A stretch of DNA of 64,000 bases from Desulfuromusa sp. (GCA_016744595.1 JADGEB010000014.1:1-64000); one strand, 5' to 3'. Shown: positions 34,954-43,685, numbered from the stretch's first letter. Program-made: numbers and translations. The notes: a model not told the origin generated them from the letters alone.

Positions 34954-35399
34954 TGCTATATAAAGCCTTGAGAATTTCCCGACACAGACCAGTCAACCTG
35001 GCCATAGCATAAAGGTCCATAACGGCACCACTAAGTCACACCCTAACTCCCACGATTTCACGTACAACAATTTCGTGACACTCAGAAACATCGCAACAAA
35101 ACATCCAGGGAAGTCATATCTCAACTCAACACGATTGCTGAGTATGACTGACCCACTGAATAGCTTAACCAAATAGGACAGCAGCACCCATACCTTCCTA
35201 ACTCACCCTTCCGTCCCAGCCTGTCCGTACCCAAGAAAAACAACCGCCGATGGTCTAACTAAATTATTTTCTACAACAATTAAGTAGTCAGATATTTTTT
35301 TTGAAAAAACTAGGAGAGTTGTTACTGCAATATCCTCAAATTTGATATGTTGCTACTGTTCAGATCCGGTGCATTATTTAATTGAGCTAATGAGGGCAT
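34954..35399. other. Intergenic stretch within the island, nothing recognised
   Basis: 446 bases with no convincing ORF, RNA or terminator seen on either strand. It separates the restriction-modification unit from the next gene. Confidence 0.6.
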
Positions 35400-36893
35400 A
35401 TGAAATCTTCGAAAAGAAAAAAAAGAGAAAACAAATTAAAAGAAAAGAAGAAAAAGATCCTCACTAGGCAGCAACAGAAAAATTATTTACTTAACAAGGG
35501 TATTCTTCCAGGGGGATGGATTAAAGGCATAACAAAAAGGCAATTTGATGCTTTCTGCTATTCAAGGCTCCCATATGCACGGTTTATGACAACTGAAATT
35601 GAATGGTTTGAAATTTGCAATATTAAGTTGATTGCAGTGATCCTTCTAGATCATACCGATATGGATTATGGCTACATTCTCCTCGGAAGAGACACTAGAA
35701 ATGTTTTTAGGTGTATTTCCGTCTGTAAGGAATTTTATTCTTCTATTGAAGTGGCTAGAAAAAATTTAATACTTCATGCTCAAAAATATTCAAATGATGG
35801 TTGTGATAACTATCCTCAACTAGATGAAAAGCTGATCACAAATGAATTATTTGAAGTTGTCGTTGAAAAAAATAAAATTCATCAGCACTTCGATGTACTT
35901 TCAAACGAATCACGGTATGAACCAGCAAGAAACCTTATAAAGGAAATTGTTTATAGTTTTGAGGATCCAGATGGTAATTACATTAAGGATTTTCAGTCTA
36001 CCGGTTTTGATGGGCGATTATGGGAATTGTATCTTCATGTTTATCTCCACACTGCCGGATTTACACTTAAGAGAGATAAGCCTGCACCAGATTTCCATGC
36101 CGATTTTTTGGGAGATGAGGTCTTCATTGAAGCAGTAACCGTAAATCCAAGTCAGGACAAAGCTAGGCCAGATGAGCCCTCAAATCCAACACCTGAGCGA
36201 GCAATAGAACTAACAAAGGATTATATGCCAATCAAGTTTGGGAGTCCTTTATTTTCTAAGTTAAATAGGGAAAAAAAATATTGGGAGATGTCACATGTTA
36301 AGGGAAAGCCATTTGTGCTGGCAATCCATGATTTTCACTCCGCAGGATCGATGACTTGGTCGAGAATAGCACTATCCGACTATCTATATGGCAAAAGAGT
36401 ACAGCTCAACAAAGATGAAGCTGGAAATCTATCTCCTTCAATTGAACACATTGAAGAGCACAAGTGGAATGGAAAAACAATACCATCTGGATTTTTCAAT
36501 CTCCCGGATGCTGAAAACATCAGTGGCGTGCTCTTCAGTAACGCTGCAACTATTACTAAATTCAATCGAATGGGAAGAATTGCCGGCCTTGGAGGTGACG
36601 ATGTTAAAATGATTCGTCGCGGTTCTTTATATAACCCAGATCCTGAGGCGATGGAGCCTATTCCATTCGTGGTAGATCTGGACGATCCGAACTATGAAGA
36701 ATCATGGTCTGATAGCTTGGCAATGTTTCATAACCCTAACGCTAAACACCCTATTCCTGAACAGTTATTTAGTGATATATCCAATATTCATTATAGTGAA
36801 GAGGAAGGTTTTTTTGGCTACCATCAGCCGTATGACGTACTTGAGTCTATTACGTTAATATTCTCCACAGATAAGCAGAAATATCATGACTAA
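35400..36893 (+). CDS. Hypothetical protein, possible PD-(D/E)xK-like nuclease
   Basis: 497 residues, no family recognised. It starts with a strongly basic segment (about residues 3-25) without hydrophobic runs. A nuclease-like patch is visible at about 205-250: G-R-L-W-E-L-Y-L-H-V-Y-L, then A-P-D-F-H-A-D-F and E-V-F-I-E-A-V-T-V. This gives the E...PD...E-x-V pattern seen in some divergent PD-(D/E)xK enzymes, with the usual Lys replaced. The remaining 250 residues are acidic and unassigned. AT-rich composition and location in the island suggest recent acquisition and a defence role. It stands alone on the plus strand, and the 204 bases after it hold no gene. Confidence 0.55.
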   Translation: MKSSKRKKRENKLKEKKKKILTRQQQKNYLLNKGILPGGWIKGITKRQFDAFCYSRLPYARFMTTEIEWFEICNIKLIAVILLDHTDMDYGYILLGRDTRNVFRCISVCKEFYSSIEVARKNLILHAQKYSNDGCDNYPQLDEKLITNELFEVVVEKNKIHQHFDVLSNESRYEPARNLIKEIVYSFEDPDGNYIKDFQSTGFDGRLWELYLHVYLHTAGFTLKRDKPAPDFHADFLGDEVFIEAVTVNPSQDKARPDEPSNPTPERAIELTKDYMPIKFGSPLFSKLNREKKYWEMSHVKGKPFVLAIHDFHSAGSMTWSRIALSDYLYGKRVQLNKDEAGNLSPSIEHIEEHKWNGKTIPSGFFNLPDAENISGVLFSNAATITKFNRMGRIAGLGGDDVKMIRRGSLYNPDPEAMEPIPFVVDLDDPNYEESWSDSLAMFHNPNAKHPIPEQLFSDISNIHYSEEEGFFGYHQPYDVLESITLIFSTDKQKYHD

Positions 36894-37037
36894 GCTCATC
36901 TCCCACCCCACTACCCCTTGCACAAGCGTTGCTACCAGACCCCTAGAATTTAGCAAACTAATGTGTGATGGACGATCAGGGAATACAATACAGCGTTAAC
37001 CATATAAAATTATAGATTTAATCAATGCAACTTAAAA

Positions 37038-37047
37038 TGTTACCCAC
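37038..37047. repeat. TGTTACCCAC motif, right-hand copy
   Basis: Matches the two motifs at 30045-30054 (TGTTACCCAT) and 30057-30066 (TGTTACCCAC). It could be a remnant of integrase arm-type sites. Confidence 0.35.
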
Positions 37048-37097
37048 TTTTTTACACTTTTTCATGCACCTCCACCTGTTTTTGGTTAATACCTGGA

Positions 37098-37466
37098 TCA
37101 AAAATCGTCTTTTTTCTTTCCCTGTATCACACCACGAAACCAATCAGGTTTCAGCTTTTTTGGCTCATCATCCGGACCCACAGATAGTTGCTGTATTAAT
37201 AGTTTACAGCCAGCACCGATAGCCTCTTTGTGCATGTACTCCGGAGGTTCACTTGCCATAAGAAGCGTAAGTCGTTCAATCAATGTTTCTTTCAAATGTG
37301 AATATGACTCAATTAAGACATACATTGAAAAGAAAATCAGGGTATCGTTGATTTCTCTATACTCAAGGTGTTGCTGTGACTCAAGGGCCTCAACTCTTTT
37401 AAAGAGTTGCGCTGTGACCTCAGCATGTCTAGTCAGGATATCCGCCAATCCATTAAGCTCTTTCAT
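37098..37466 (-). CDS. Hypothetical protein, 122 aa
   Basis: Not recognised. It is largely helical with an N-terminal segment that may form a coiled coil (I-L-T-R-H-A-E-V-T-A-Q-L-F-K-R-V-E-A-L-E-S), a central moderately hydrophobic helix (L-I-F-F-S-M-Y-V-L-I-E-S-Y) and a basic C-terminus (K-K-L-K-P-D-W-F). It lies on the minus strand between the possible nuclease gene and the truncated nucleotidyltransferase. Gene reality is moderately supported by length and composition only. Confidence 0.5.
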   Translation of the reverse strand: MKELNGLADILTRHAEVTAQLFKRVEALESQQHLEYREINDTLIFFSMYVLIESYSHLKETLIERLTLLMASEPPEYMHKEAIGAGCKLLIQQLSVGPDDEPKKLKPDWFRGVIQGKKKDDF

Positions 37467-37647
37467 AAAAAGGTATGGGGGTCAAGTCTGCTGTTGACTG
37501 TTCTTGCTTTTGTTTAATTCAATTCGCACAACAACTTATTTCTTGTTTCTTGTTTGTTAATTTCGATAAAAAATCACTGCCTTATTACCCATCAAAACAA
37601 CTGTTCAGCGGGTTCGTTTTCGAGAAACAAAATGGTGCTTTTGCCCC

Positions 37648-37863
37648 TCAAACAATATTGTCTCCATTTTTCAGCTGACTCTCAATCTGTCTAAATTCTT
37701 CCAACATGCCCTCATGCTCTGACCAACTTTCAACCTCAGCAAGATCAACCTGATTATCGGTAGCAACTAAAATTGCCTGCACCAAACACTGCTGATCTTG
37801 CCAATGGTAATAGGCAGCAAGGTGATCTTTTATGCAGTCTGTCGGCAATATAAGGTGCAACTT
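37648..37863 (-). pseudogene. Truncated second copy of the island nucleotidyltransferase gene
   Basis: About 70 codons corresponding to the C-terminal part of the gene at 30140-30688. Shared runs include P-T-D-C-I-K-D, L-A-A-Y-Y-H-W-Q-D-Q-Q-C-L and Q-A-I-L-V-A-T-D-N; about three quarters of residues are identical by eye. Similarity stops abruptly at 37863 (after K-L-H-L), so the nucleotidyltransferase motif and N-terminus are missing and no wHTH partner is present. Both copies have the same orientation, so they form a direct repeat near the two ends of the island. Confidence 0.82.
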
Positions 37864-37950
37864 TCAAAAATAACTAGTGCAAGGTAATATCTGTGAGTGA
37901 AACTATGGTTCTTAGCAGAACCAGTGACGGAAGATCGCCTACTACGTTCA

Positions 37951-38060
37951 GGACTTCCTGTCCTTCTCTGCGTAGACTCCCCTCGCCTCACTTCCGTGGC
38001 CATCATTGGCCACTCTTCTGACATTAAGTCAGCGTTCGGCTCCCTTCGATTCCCACGACG
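37951..38060. repeat. Dispersed ~110-bp repeat downstream of ssrA, copy 1
   Basis: Clearly similar to 62739-62848. Shared blocks include GGACTTC-TGTCCT, GACTCCCC, and CTGACAT-AAGTCAGCGTTC, the last being a near-palindrome. Both copies lie about 50-160 bases beyond the 3' end of a structural RNA gene (ssrA or tRNA-Arg) and in the same orientation relative to it. No credible protein is encoded. Confidence 0.7.
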
Positions 38061-38070
38061 ACATCTCACA

Positions 38071-38111
38071 ATTAAAAAGGGTCACCCCGATATGGGATGA
38101 CCCTTTTTAAT
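38071..38111 (-). terminator. Terminator of ssrA
   Basis: Long inverted repeat of ATTAAAAAGGGTCA type around a CCCCGATATGGGA top. Flanking A and T runs make it usable in both directions. It starts one base after the tmRNA CCA end. Confidence 0.88.
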
Positions 38112-38462
38112 TGGTGGAGGTGGCGGGAATCGAACCCGCGTCCGAAAGCTTTCCACGTAAGGCTTCTACATGCGTAGTCTGTGTTTTAAATTAACCGGAT
38201 GAGGCTCCCACAGACAGGATATCCACCAGGCGAGTCTGCTTTAATTTCGCTTCGGCGCCACAGACACTCGCTGAAACTAGCCTGCTAAATTAACGTCTCA
38301 CCACCCACACAGGCAATAAATGAAAAGACGTAACAGCCTTAGGCTGCTAGTGCGTAACTAACGTCAGTATCTGCGTTTAGTTAAGTTGGGCTTGTTACGG
38401 AGCCAGCCCACTCCGGCATGCGACACTTCGCTTCTGTCCCCCGTCGAAACCTTGACACCCCC
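38112..38462 (-). ncRNA. ssrA: tmRNA (trans-translation RNA)
   Basis: The 5' end GGGGGTGTC pairs with the 3' CACCTCC as acceptor stem, and the RNA ends in encoded CCA (38112-38114). The T-arm GGTTCGATTCC is intact. The tag reading frame translates to A-D-T-D-V-S-Y-A-L-A-A followed by TAA, giving the typical Y-A-L-A-A degradation signal. With SmpB, encoded 74 bases upstream, it rescues stalled ribosomes. The 3' end is the integration site of the adjacent island and is duplicated at 29973-29996. Confidence 0.96.
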
Positions 38463-38536
38463 AATCGAAAGTTGTTGATTTTCAACCAGTTAAAAACTGA
38501 TATGTGATGTATTGTCTCATATTTTTACAATAAAAT

Positions 38537-38992
38537 CTACCGCTGCGCACTCTTAAGTGCCTTGGCCATTTCGCGATCAGCCTCTTTGCGTTTGAGAGTT
38601 TCCCGCTTGTCGTGCAGTTTCTTCCCTCGTCCAATACCGATTTCAAGCTTAACATAGTTCTTCTTGAAATAGATCTTGGTCGGCACCATGGCCAACCCCT
38701 TCTGTTCAGTCAGGCGGATCAACTTGTCGATCTCAGCGTGGTGAAGAAGCAGTTTGCGCATTCGAGTGGGATCATGGTTTTCCCGGTTACCAAAGTCGTA
38801 AGCTGCAATATTCATATTATTGATGAATACCTCACCATCCTTGATTCGGCAGAACGATTCTTTAAGGTTCACCTTACCTGCCCGAATCGATTTCACTTCG
38901 GTGCCGGTCAGGGAAATTCCTGCCTCAAAGGTCTCATCGATATAATAATCGTGATAGGCTTTTTTGTTAGTAGCAACTATTTTGATTCCCAT
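38537..38992 (-). CDS. smpB: SsrA-binding protein SmpB
   Basis: 151 residues. It binds the tRNA-like part of tmRNA and delivers it to stalled ribosomes. The OB-fold core has E-A-G-I-S-L-T-G-T-E-V-K-S-I-R and N-I-A-A-Y-D-F-G-N, and the basic tail G-R-G-K-K-L-H-D-K-R-E-T-L-K is the part that enters the mRNA channel. It lies directly upstream of ssrA on the same strand, a common pairing. Confidence 0.97.
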   Translation of the reverse strand: MGIKIVATNKKAYHDYYIDETFEAGISLTGTEVKSIRAGKVNLKESFCRIKDGEVFINNMNIAAYDFGNRENHDPTRMRKLLLHHAEIDKLIRLTEQKGLAMVPTKIYFKKNYVKLEIGIGRGKKLHDKRETLKRKEADREMAKALKSAQR

Positions 38993-39035
38993 AATTCAAC
39001 CGATACTTGCCAAAGGTGCTTCCTTGTTTCCACAA

Positions 39036-40304
39036 TCACTGCAACTGGCCACGATGATATATGTGGATGATGTCATCTGTGCAGCCGGACGAGATAAAAT
39101 AATCGAAAACGTCAGGAACCGCAACTATTGTTTTGGGTCTTAAAACCTGAAAACTGGCTGCTTTGCCAATTGCCAAAGATCCCAGTTCATTTTCTACGCC
39201 CAGAGCTTCAGCTCCACCCAGCGTTGCCATATTGAATAGAGTTGGTGCATCCAGTTCACCATTAAACCAGCTGTGGGCAAAAGCCATCTCGTCCCAGACA
39301 GAGAGGCTATCACAACTGGCAAGACTATCAGTTCCCAACGCGAGACGAACCCCAGCCTGAAATAACCGACCTGCCGCAGCCCTGCCAACGTTGAGTTTGG
39401 CATTAGAACGTGGGCACAGAGCCAGGAACATCTTCTTTCGAGCTAGTATTTCGATGTCAGAAGAACTCAAGTGAACCCCGTGAACCAGAAGGTTTTCAGG
39501 AAACAAACCTCCCTGTTGTTGTAAATATTCAACGGGTCGTAATCGCGAAGGGTCTGGAGTGAATCTCTCCCAGCCAACAAAAGGATAAAACCGGGTTACC
39601 AGATCCCCACAGCCCCGCTCAATAAATTCGACTTCGGCAGCAGATTCTGCCAAATGAGTCGAACAACGCAACTGCCCCTGCTGGCAAAATGAATAAATCT
39701 GCTGCAAATAATCACGACTGATTGTATAGGGAGAATGGGGAGAGATTGCCAATGTAACTGATCCGGCAACTTCATCATCTAATGCTTCATCAAGGCCATT
39801 TTTGATTTTTCTAACTCGGACAGGATCATGTCCCAGCGTTTCTAGAAACAATGAACCGATTAACGGACTGCCCTGATAAACACTACGTGCGGCATGCTGA
39901 GCAAGGATATCTCCAACAGCACCGGTTCCTGCTGCCACAGATTGAGTCATTCCATTTTTTATGGAAGCTTGGTAATGGCCAGCCTGCAATTTTTGTTTGA
40001 CTCGAATTAAACGCAATATCCAGTCGACAAAATTCTTCGGGGTCTCCCCTTCCCGATTTTGTTTTGCCCATTGCGGAAAATCGGTCAACTCAAGGTGAGT
40101 ATGGGCATTAACCAGCAAAGGAACCAACAATGCATCAGCAAAATCAACAACCTTGACATCAGGGAAATGTCGCTTCACCTCGCTTAGAGTTCCAATGGAG
40201 GCAATTCTACCCCCATGAACCAACAACGCCCCACCCTCAACAGGTGGAGCGTTGCTTGTAATCAGACATTTTGCTGTATAGATACAATTCAAAATATTAA
40301 CCAA
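39036..40304 (-). CDS. Amidohydrolase family protein (possible aminodeoxyfutalosine deaminase MqnX)
   Basis: 422 residues, metal-dependent hydrolase of the deaminase/chlorohydrolase branch. Metal ligands: N-A-H-T-H-L-E-L (about 66), S-T-H-L-A-E-S (about 217), V-H-G-V-H-L (about 271) and L-G-T-D-S-L-A-S (about 330). Relatives deaminate S-adenosylhomocysteine, guanine-like purines or, in futalosine-pathway bacteria, aminodeoxyfutalosine for menaquinone synthesis. The last fits a respiratory deltaproteobacterium, but no mqn genes are adjacent. The frame begins with TTG at 40304 and the true start is uncertain. It follows panP by seven bases. Confidence 0.8.
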   Translation of the reverse strand: MVNILNCIYTAKCLITSNAPPVEGGALLVHGGRIASIGTLSEVKRHFPDVKVVDFADALLVPLLVNAHTHLELTDFPQWAKQNREGETPKNFVDWILRLIRVKQKLQAGHYQASIKNGMTQSVAAGTGAVGDILAQHAARSVYQGSPLIGSLFLETLGHDPVRVRKIKNGLDEALDDEVAGSVTLAISPHSPYTISRDYLQQIYSFCQQGQLRCSTHLAESAAEVEFIERGCGDLVTRFYPFVGWERFTPDPSRLRPVEYLQQQGGLFPENLLVHGVHLSSSDIEILARKKMFLALCPRSNAKLNVGRAAAGRLFQAGVRLALGTDSLASCDSLSVWDEMAFAHSWFNGELDAPTLFNMATLGGAEALGVENELGSLAIGKAASFQVLRPKTIVAVPDVFDYFISSGCTDDIIHIYHRGQLQ

Positions 40305-40311
40305 ATTGGTG

Positions 40312-41940
40312 TCAAACGATAATTTGTTTGATCTTTTCTATAAAACTCTGCACCTGAGTCTGTTTGACAATAGCACATTGTTCTTCAAGAACTGCAGTTA
40401 AAATCTCCGTTGTTGTCAGGGGATTTGCCAACACCGACCGGAAAACTGAAATTTGTTCTCCATGATAGCGTGCTAAGCGTAACCGTGTTCGTGAGACAAA
40501 AGTCTTTCCCGCTTCTCGTTGACGTTTCTGTACTTCCTGGGTAATAAAATCCAAAAGTAAATTAATTTGCTGCAACTGTTCCTTATCCAATCGTGCCATT
40601 TTTTCCTGCAACCAGGCAGGGTTATAGCGATAGGTAAGGATGTTTAACTCGGGTGCGGTTATGAGTTCAAAATTAGGATGTGTATTGATCAGATCTGCAA
40701 AACTAAGTGCTTTTTCAATCCCAAGATCAATCAATAGTTCGTACCCTTTTCGACCGATGATTGACAGCCCAGCATGTACCAGCATCGCCTTGCCGGGACG
40801 TGACCCTTCCAAAGTATGACTACCAAGATCTTTAGAACCATGACGTAAGATATAATTAGCGTGATGCTCAATAGCCGAAAGTGAATGTGGATCTTTAAAC
40901 AACACCATGCCTGCCCCCATCGGCACGTAGAGTTGTTTATGTGCGTCGATAGTCACCGAATCTGCTCTATTTATTCCGTTAAGTAGATGACGGTGGGTTC
41001 TGGAGAAAAGCGTCGGCCCTCCCCAGGCCGCATCAACGTGGAAATAGCAACCTACTTCAGCGGCAAAATCTGCCAGTTCATCCAGCGGATCAACATGCCC
41101 AGTTTCAGTGGTTCCGGCAATTCCGACCAGCGCCAGCGGGCGAATATTTTTCTCACATAATTTAGAATATTCTTCCCTAAGAGCATCGACATCGATTCTG
41201 TTATCATCATCAGTATCCACCAAAACCAGATTATCACGGCCGATACCAAGGAGATCAACCGCCTTCCCAAGTGAATAGTGTGCCCGTTGTGATGCTAGAA
41301 TTGCGAGACCATTGCAATTGAGATGTTGCAGAGATTTAAAGAGTCCCTCTTGGGCAATCCCGGCAAAAGAACCCTCCGGCCGACAAAGCTGATTTCTGGC
41401 AACCCACAGTGCGGTTGCGTTGGCGATAGTTCCACCGGAGCAGAAAGCGCCTAATGCATGTTGACTATCATGAATCCATTGTTCATAAAAACTGTCATCC
41501 TGACGATAAATCAGGTGGTGTAACATTGCGAGAACCTGACGTTCCATTGGCGTAAACGCCTTCGAGGTTTCTACTTTAACCAGATTCTGATTCAAAGCAG
41601 TCATAATTCTCGAAAGTGGCAACATAAAGTAAGGTAAAGCCGAAGTCATATGGCCGACAAATCCCGGAGCTGCGGTATGAACCGACTGGGCAACCAGTTT
41701 TTGTTTTACAAATTCAGTATAGGCTGAAACAAAAGATGGTTCTTCCGGGATTTTCGAGGTGGAAAAATCTTTTTCAATATCTTCCAGACTCCGTTCCAGC
41801 GCAACGATATGTTTCTGTAAAAAATCGGCTACATTTTCACTGATAGCATGATCAACACTCCCCAGAGTTGAGTCGGGAGCTTCCGGAACGGTAAAAATTC
41901 GATATAGATTCTGTAGATTAGCAAGAGCGGTTTCAGTCAT
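40312..41940 (-). CDS. panP: PLP-dependent aspartate 1-decarboxylase, PanP type
   Basis: 542 residues from ATG 41940 (reading M-T-E-T-A), overlapping the end of panC by eight bases; the frame extends to 41961. It is a group II PLP decarboxylase: F-C-S-G-G-T-I-A-N (phosphate binding), H-V-D-A-A-W-G-G, and S-V-T-I-D-A-H-K-Q-L-Y with the PLP lysine. Glutamate/tyrosine decarboxylases share this fold, but placement in an operon with panB and panC points to beta-alanine formation from aspartate. It thus replaces the unrelated pyruvoyl enzyme PanD, which is absent here. Confidence 0.85.
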   Translation of the reverse strand: MTETALANLQNLYRIFTVPEAPDSTLGSVDHAISENVADFLQKHIVALERSLEDIEKDFSTSKIPEEPSFVSAYTEFVKQKLVAQSVHTAAPGFVGHMTSALPYFMLPLSRIMTALNQNLVKVETSKAFTPMERQVLAMLHHLIYRQDDSFYEQWIHDSQHALGAFCSGGTIANATALWVARNQLCRPEGSFAGIAQEGLFKSLQHLNCNGLAILASQRAHYSLGKAVDLLGIGRDNLVLVDTDDDNRIDVDALREEYSKLCEKNIRPLALVGIAGTTETGHVDPLDELADFAAEVGCYFHVDAAWGGPTLFSRTHRHLLNGINRADSVTIDAHKQLYVPMGAGMVLFKDPHSLSAIEHHANYILRHGSKDLGSHTLEGSRPGKAMLVHAGLSIIGRKGYELLIDLGIEKALSFADLINTHPNFELITAPELNILTYRYNPAWLQEKMARLDKEQLQQINLLLDFITQEVQKRQREAGKTFVSRTRLRLARYHGEQISVFRSVLANPLTTTEILTAVLEEQCAIVKQTQVQSFIEKIKQIIV

Positions 41941-42787
41941 GATTTTGCACCAGATAACCATTATCTATCAAACGTGTATTACCGACATAGACTGCCAGCA
42001 GAAGGACTGAATCTATATCAATATGGTCTTGGTCTGCCAATGTTGACTGGTGGCAGATTTGGACATAATCGATACGAGCATCGGGTTGACAAGCTATGCT
42101 TTCTCTCAACCTGGAGATAACAGTGGCACAATCGGTTTCACCTGATTCAACCAACGCCTTTGCCTTTAGCAACGATTGTGACAAAACTAATGCCTGCTTG
42201 CGCAACTCCGGAGTCAGGTAAACATTCCGTGAACTCATCGCCAAACCATCAGACTCACGGAAAATCGACATCCCGACAATCTCGACAGGCATGTTCATAT
42301 CCAGAGTAATCCGTCGAATGACAGCCAACTGCTGAAAATCTTTATTGCCAAATATTGCGACCTGCGGCTGAACGATATTAAAAAGCTTACTGACGACTGT
42401 ACATACTCCACGAAAATGTCCAGGACGGCTGCGACCACAAAGGTTATCAGTTATCCCTTCCACATCGACGTAGGTTGCATACCCATCTGGGTACATATCA
42501 GAGGCTTCTGGGGCAAAGATAATATCAACACCCGCCTCTTGAGCCAGGTCACTATCCTGCTGCAAACCACGAGGGTAATCCTCAAAATCTTCCCCTTGCC
42601 CAAACTGAGTTGGATTGACAAAAATGGAGAGAACCAGGAGATCCCCCTTTTTACGTCCTTCTTCAATAAGAGACAAATGACCTTGATGGAGAAACCCCAT
42701 GGTTGGTACAAAGGAAATAGTTTGGCCTGCTGCTTGTGCAGAAATGGCTCTCTGCTGCATCTCACTAACTAATCTGATAATATCCAT
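41933..42787 (-). CDS. panC: Pantoate-beta-alanine ligase (pantothenate synthetase)
   Basis: 284 residues. It joins pantoate and beta-alanine with ATP to give pantothenate. Visible motifs: F-V-P-T-M-G-F-L-H-Q-G-H (ATP-binding HIGH-like), F-V-N-P-T-Q-F-G, E-D-F-x-x-Y-P-R, F-G-N-K-D-F-Q-Q-L and the KMSKS-equivalent M-S-S-R-N. The start follows panB by five bases; panP overlaps its end. The three genes form a complete panB-panC-panP operon. Confidence 0.97.
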   Translation of the reverse strand: MDIIRLVSEMQQRAISAQAAGQTISFVPTMGFLHQGHLSLIEEGRKKGDLLVLSIFVNPTQFGQGEDFEDYPRGLQQDSDLAQEAGVDIIFAPEASDMYPDGYATYVDVEGITDNLCGRSRPGHFRGVCTVVSKLFNIVQPQVAIFGNKDFQQLAVIRRITLDMNMPVEIVGMSIFRESDGLAMSSRNVYLTPELRKQALVLSQSLLKAKALVESGETDCATVISRLRESIACQPDARIDYVQICHQSTLADQDHIDIDSVLLLAVYVGNTRLIDNGYLVQNHD

Positions 42788-42792
42788 AATAT

Positions 42793-43596
42793 CTACTCAA
42801 ATGAATGTGCGGTGGTTGGGAAATCGCCATTCTTGACTTCCTTGATATATTGTTCGATTCCCGTGGAAATTGTGGCGGAAACATCTGCGTAGCGTTTTAC
42901 AAATTTCGGCGAATACTTATCACAGAGGCCGAGAATATCGTGAATTACCAGAACCTGTCCATCACAACCGGCACCGGCACCGATACCAATGGTCGGTATA
43001 CCAACAGACTCAGTAATCTTCTTTGCCAATCCACTCGGGATTCCCTCCAAAACCATAGCAAAAGCTCCAGCATCCTCCACGGCTCTGGCATCGGCAAGAA
43101 TTTCCCTGGCCTGCTCTTCTTCACGCCCTTGAACTTTGAACCCCCCCATACGGTGTATTGATTGAGGTGTTAAACCAATATGTCCAACGACCGGTATATC
43201 CATATCAACAATCGTACGAATAGTGCTCGCCATATGTTCCCCCCCTTCGAGCTTAACCGCCTGGGCACCCCCTTCTTTGATTAAGCGACCAGCATTCAGA
43301 CGTGCATCTCGTTTATCAATCTGATAGGACATAAACGGCATGTCTGTCACAATCAGTGCTTGTTGGCTGCCACGCACCACTGCTTTAGTGTGATAGAGCA
43401 TTTCATCCAGAGTGACTGGTAACGTATTGTCATATCCAGAAAAAACTGATCCGACTGAATCACCAACCAAGATAATATCAATGCCTACATTATCCATTAT
43501 TTGCGCAAAAGGATAATCGTAAGCAGTCAGAACAGAAATTTTATCTTGCTGTTCTTTCATCAGGCCAATATCAAGAATTGTTTTACGCTTTTTCAC
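42793..43596 (-). CDS. panB: 3-methyl-2-oxobutanoate hydroxymethyltransferase
   Basis: 267 residues, TIM-barrel enzyme that makes ketopantoate from alpha-ketoisovalerate with methylene-tetrahydrofolate. Motifs: T-A-Y-D-Y-P-F-A, V-G-D-S-V-G (magnesium-binding Asp), D-M-P-F-M-S-Y, V-K-L-E-G-G, G-H-I-G-L-T-P-Q-S and G-I-G-A-G. It is the first gene of the pan operon and lies behind a structured leader (43597-43800) with two bulged-A hairpins. Confidence 0.97.
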   Translation of the reverse strand: MKKRKTILDIGLMKEQQDKISVLTAYDYPFAQIMDNVGIDIILVGDSVGSVFSGYDNTLPVTLDEMLYHTKAVVRGSQQALIVTDMPFMSYQIDKRDARLNAGRLIKEGGAQAVKLEGGEHMASTIRTIVDMDIPVVGHIGLTPQSIHRMGGFKVQGREEEQAREILADARAVEDAGAFAMVLEGIPSGLAKKITESVGIPTIGIGAGAGCDGQVLVIHDILGLCDKYSPKFVKRYADVSATISTGIEQYIKEVKNGDFPTTAHSFE

Positions 43597-43685
43597 AGTT
43601 CTTCCTCACTAGCAGCCAATGACTGATAGACAGACTGGCGACTAAAAACAGAAAATGCCCATCGTCGAAACGAAAGGCACCGTCA

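Larger units (their letters stand above)
29973..38111. mobile_element. Genomic island (~8.1 kb) integrated at the 3' end of ssrA
   Basis: Bounded by the displaced ssrA end (29973-29996) and intact ssrA (from 38112). It carries accessory genes only: a wHTH/nucleotidyltransferase pair, a GHKL-nuclease/C5-methyltransferase/HTH set, a possible nuclease, a small hypothetical gene and a truncated second nucleotidyltransferase copy. No integrase gene is visible. Three TGTTACCCA-type motifs (30045-30054, 30057-30066, 37038-37047) resemble integrase arm-site repeats. It is probably an immobile or trans-mobilised defence island. Confidence 0.8.

Noticed and set aside
37830-38100. ORFs of 67-79 codons on both strands downstream of ssrA
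   Set aside because: They overlap the repeat and the ssrA terminator, lack ribosome sites, and the similarity to the tRNA-Arg copy is better explained as a non-coding repeat.
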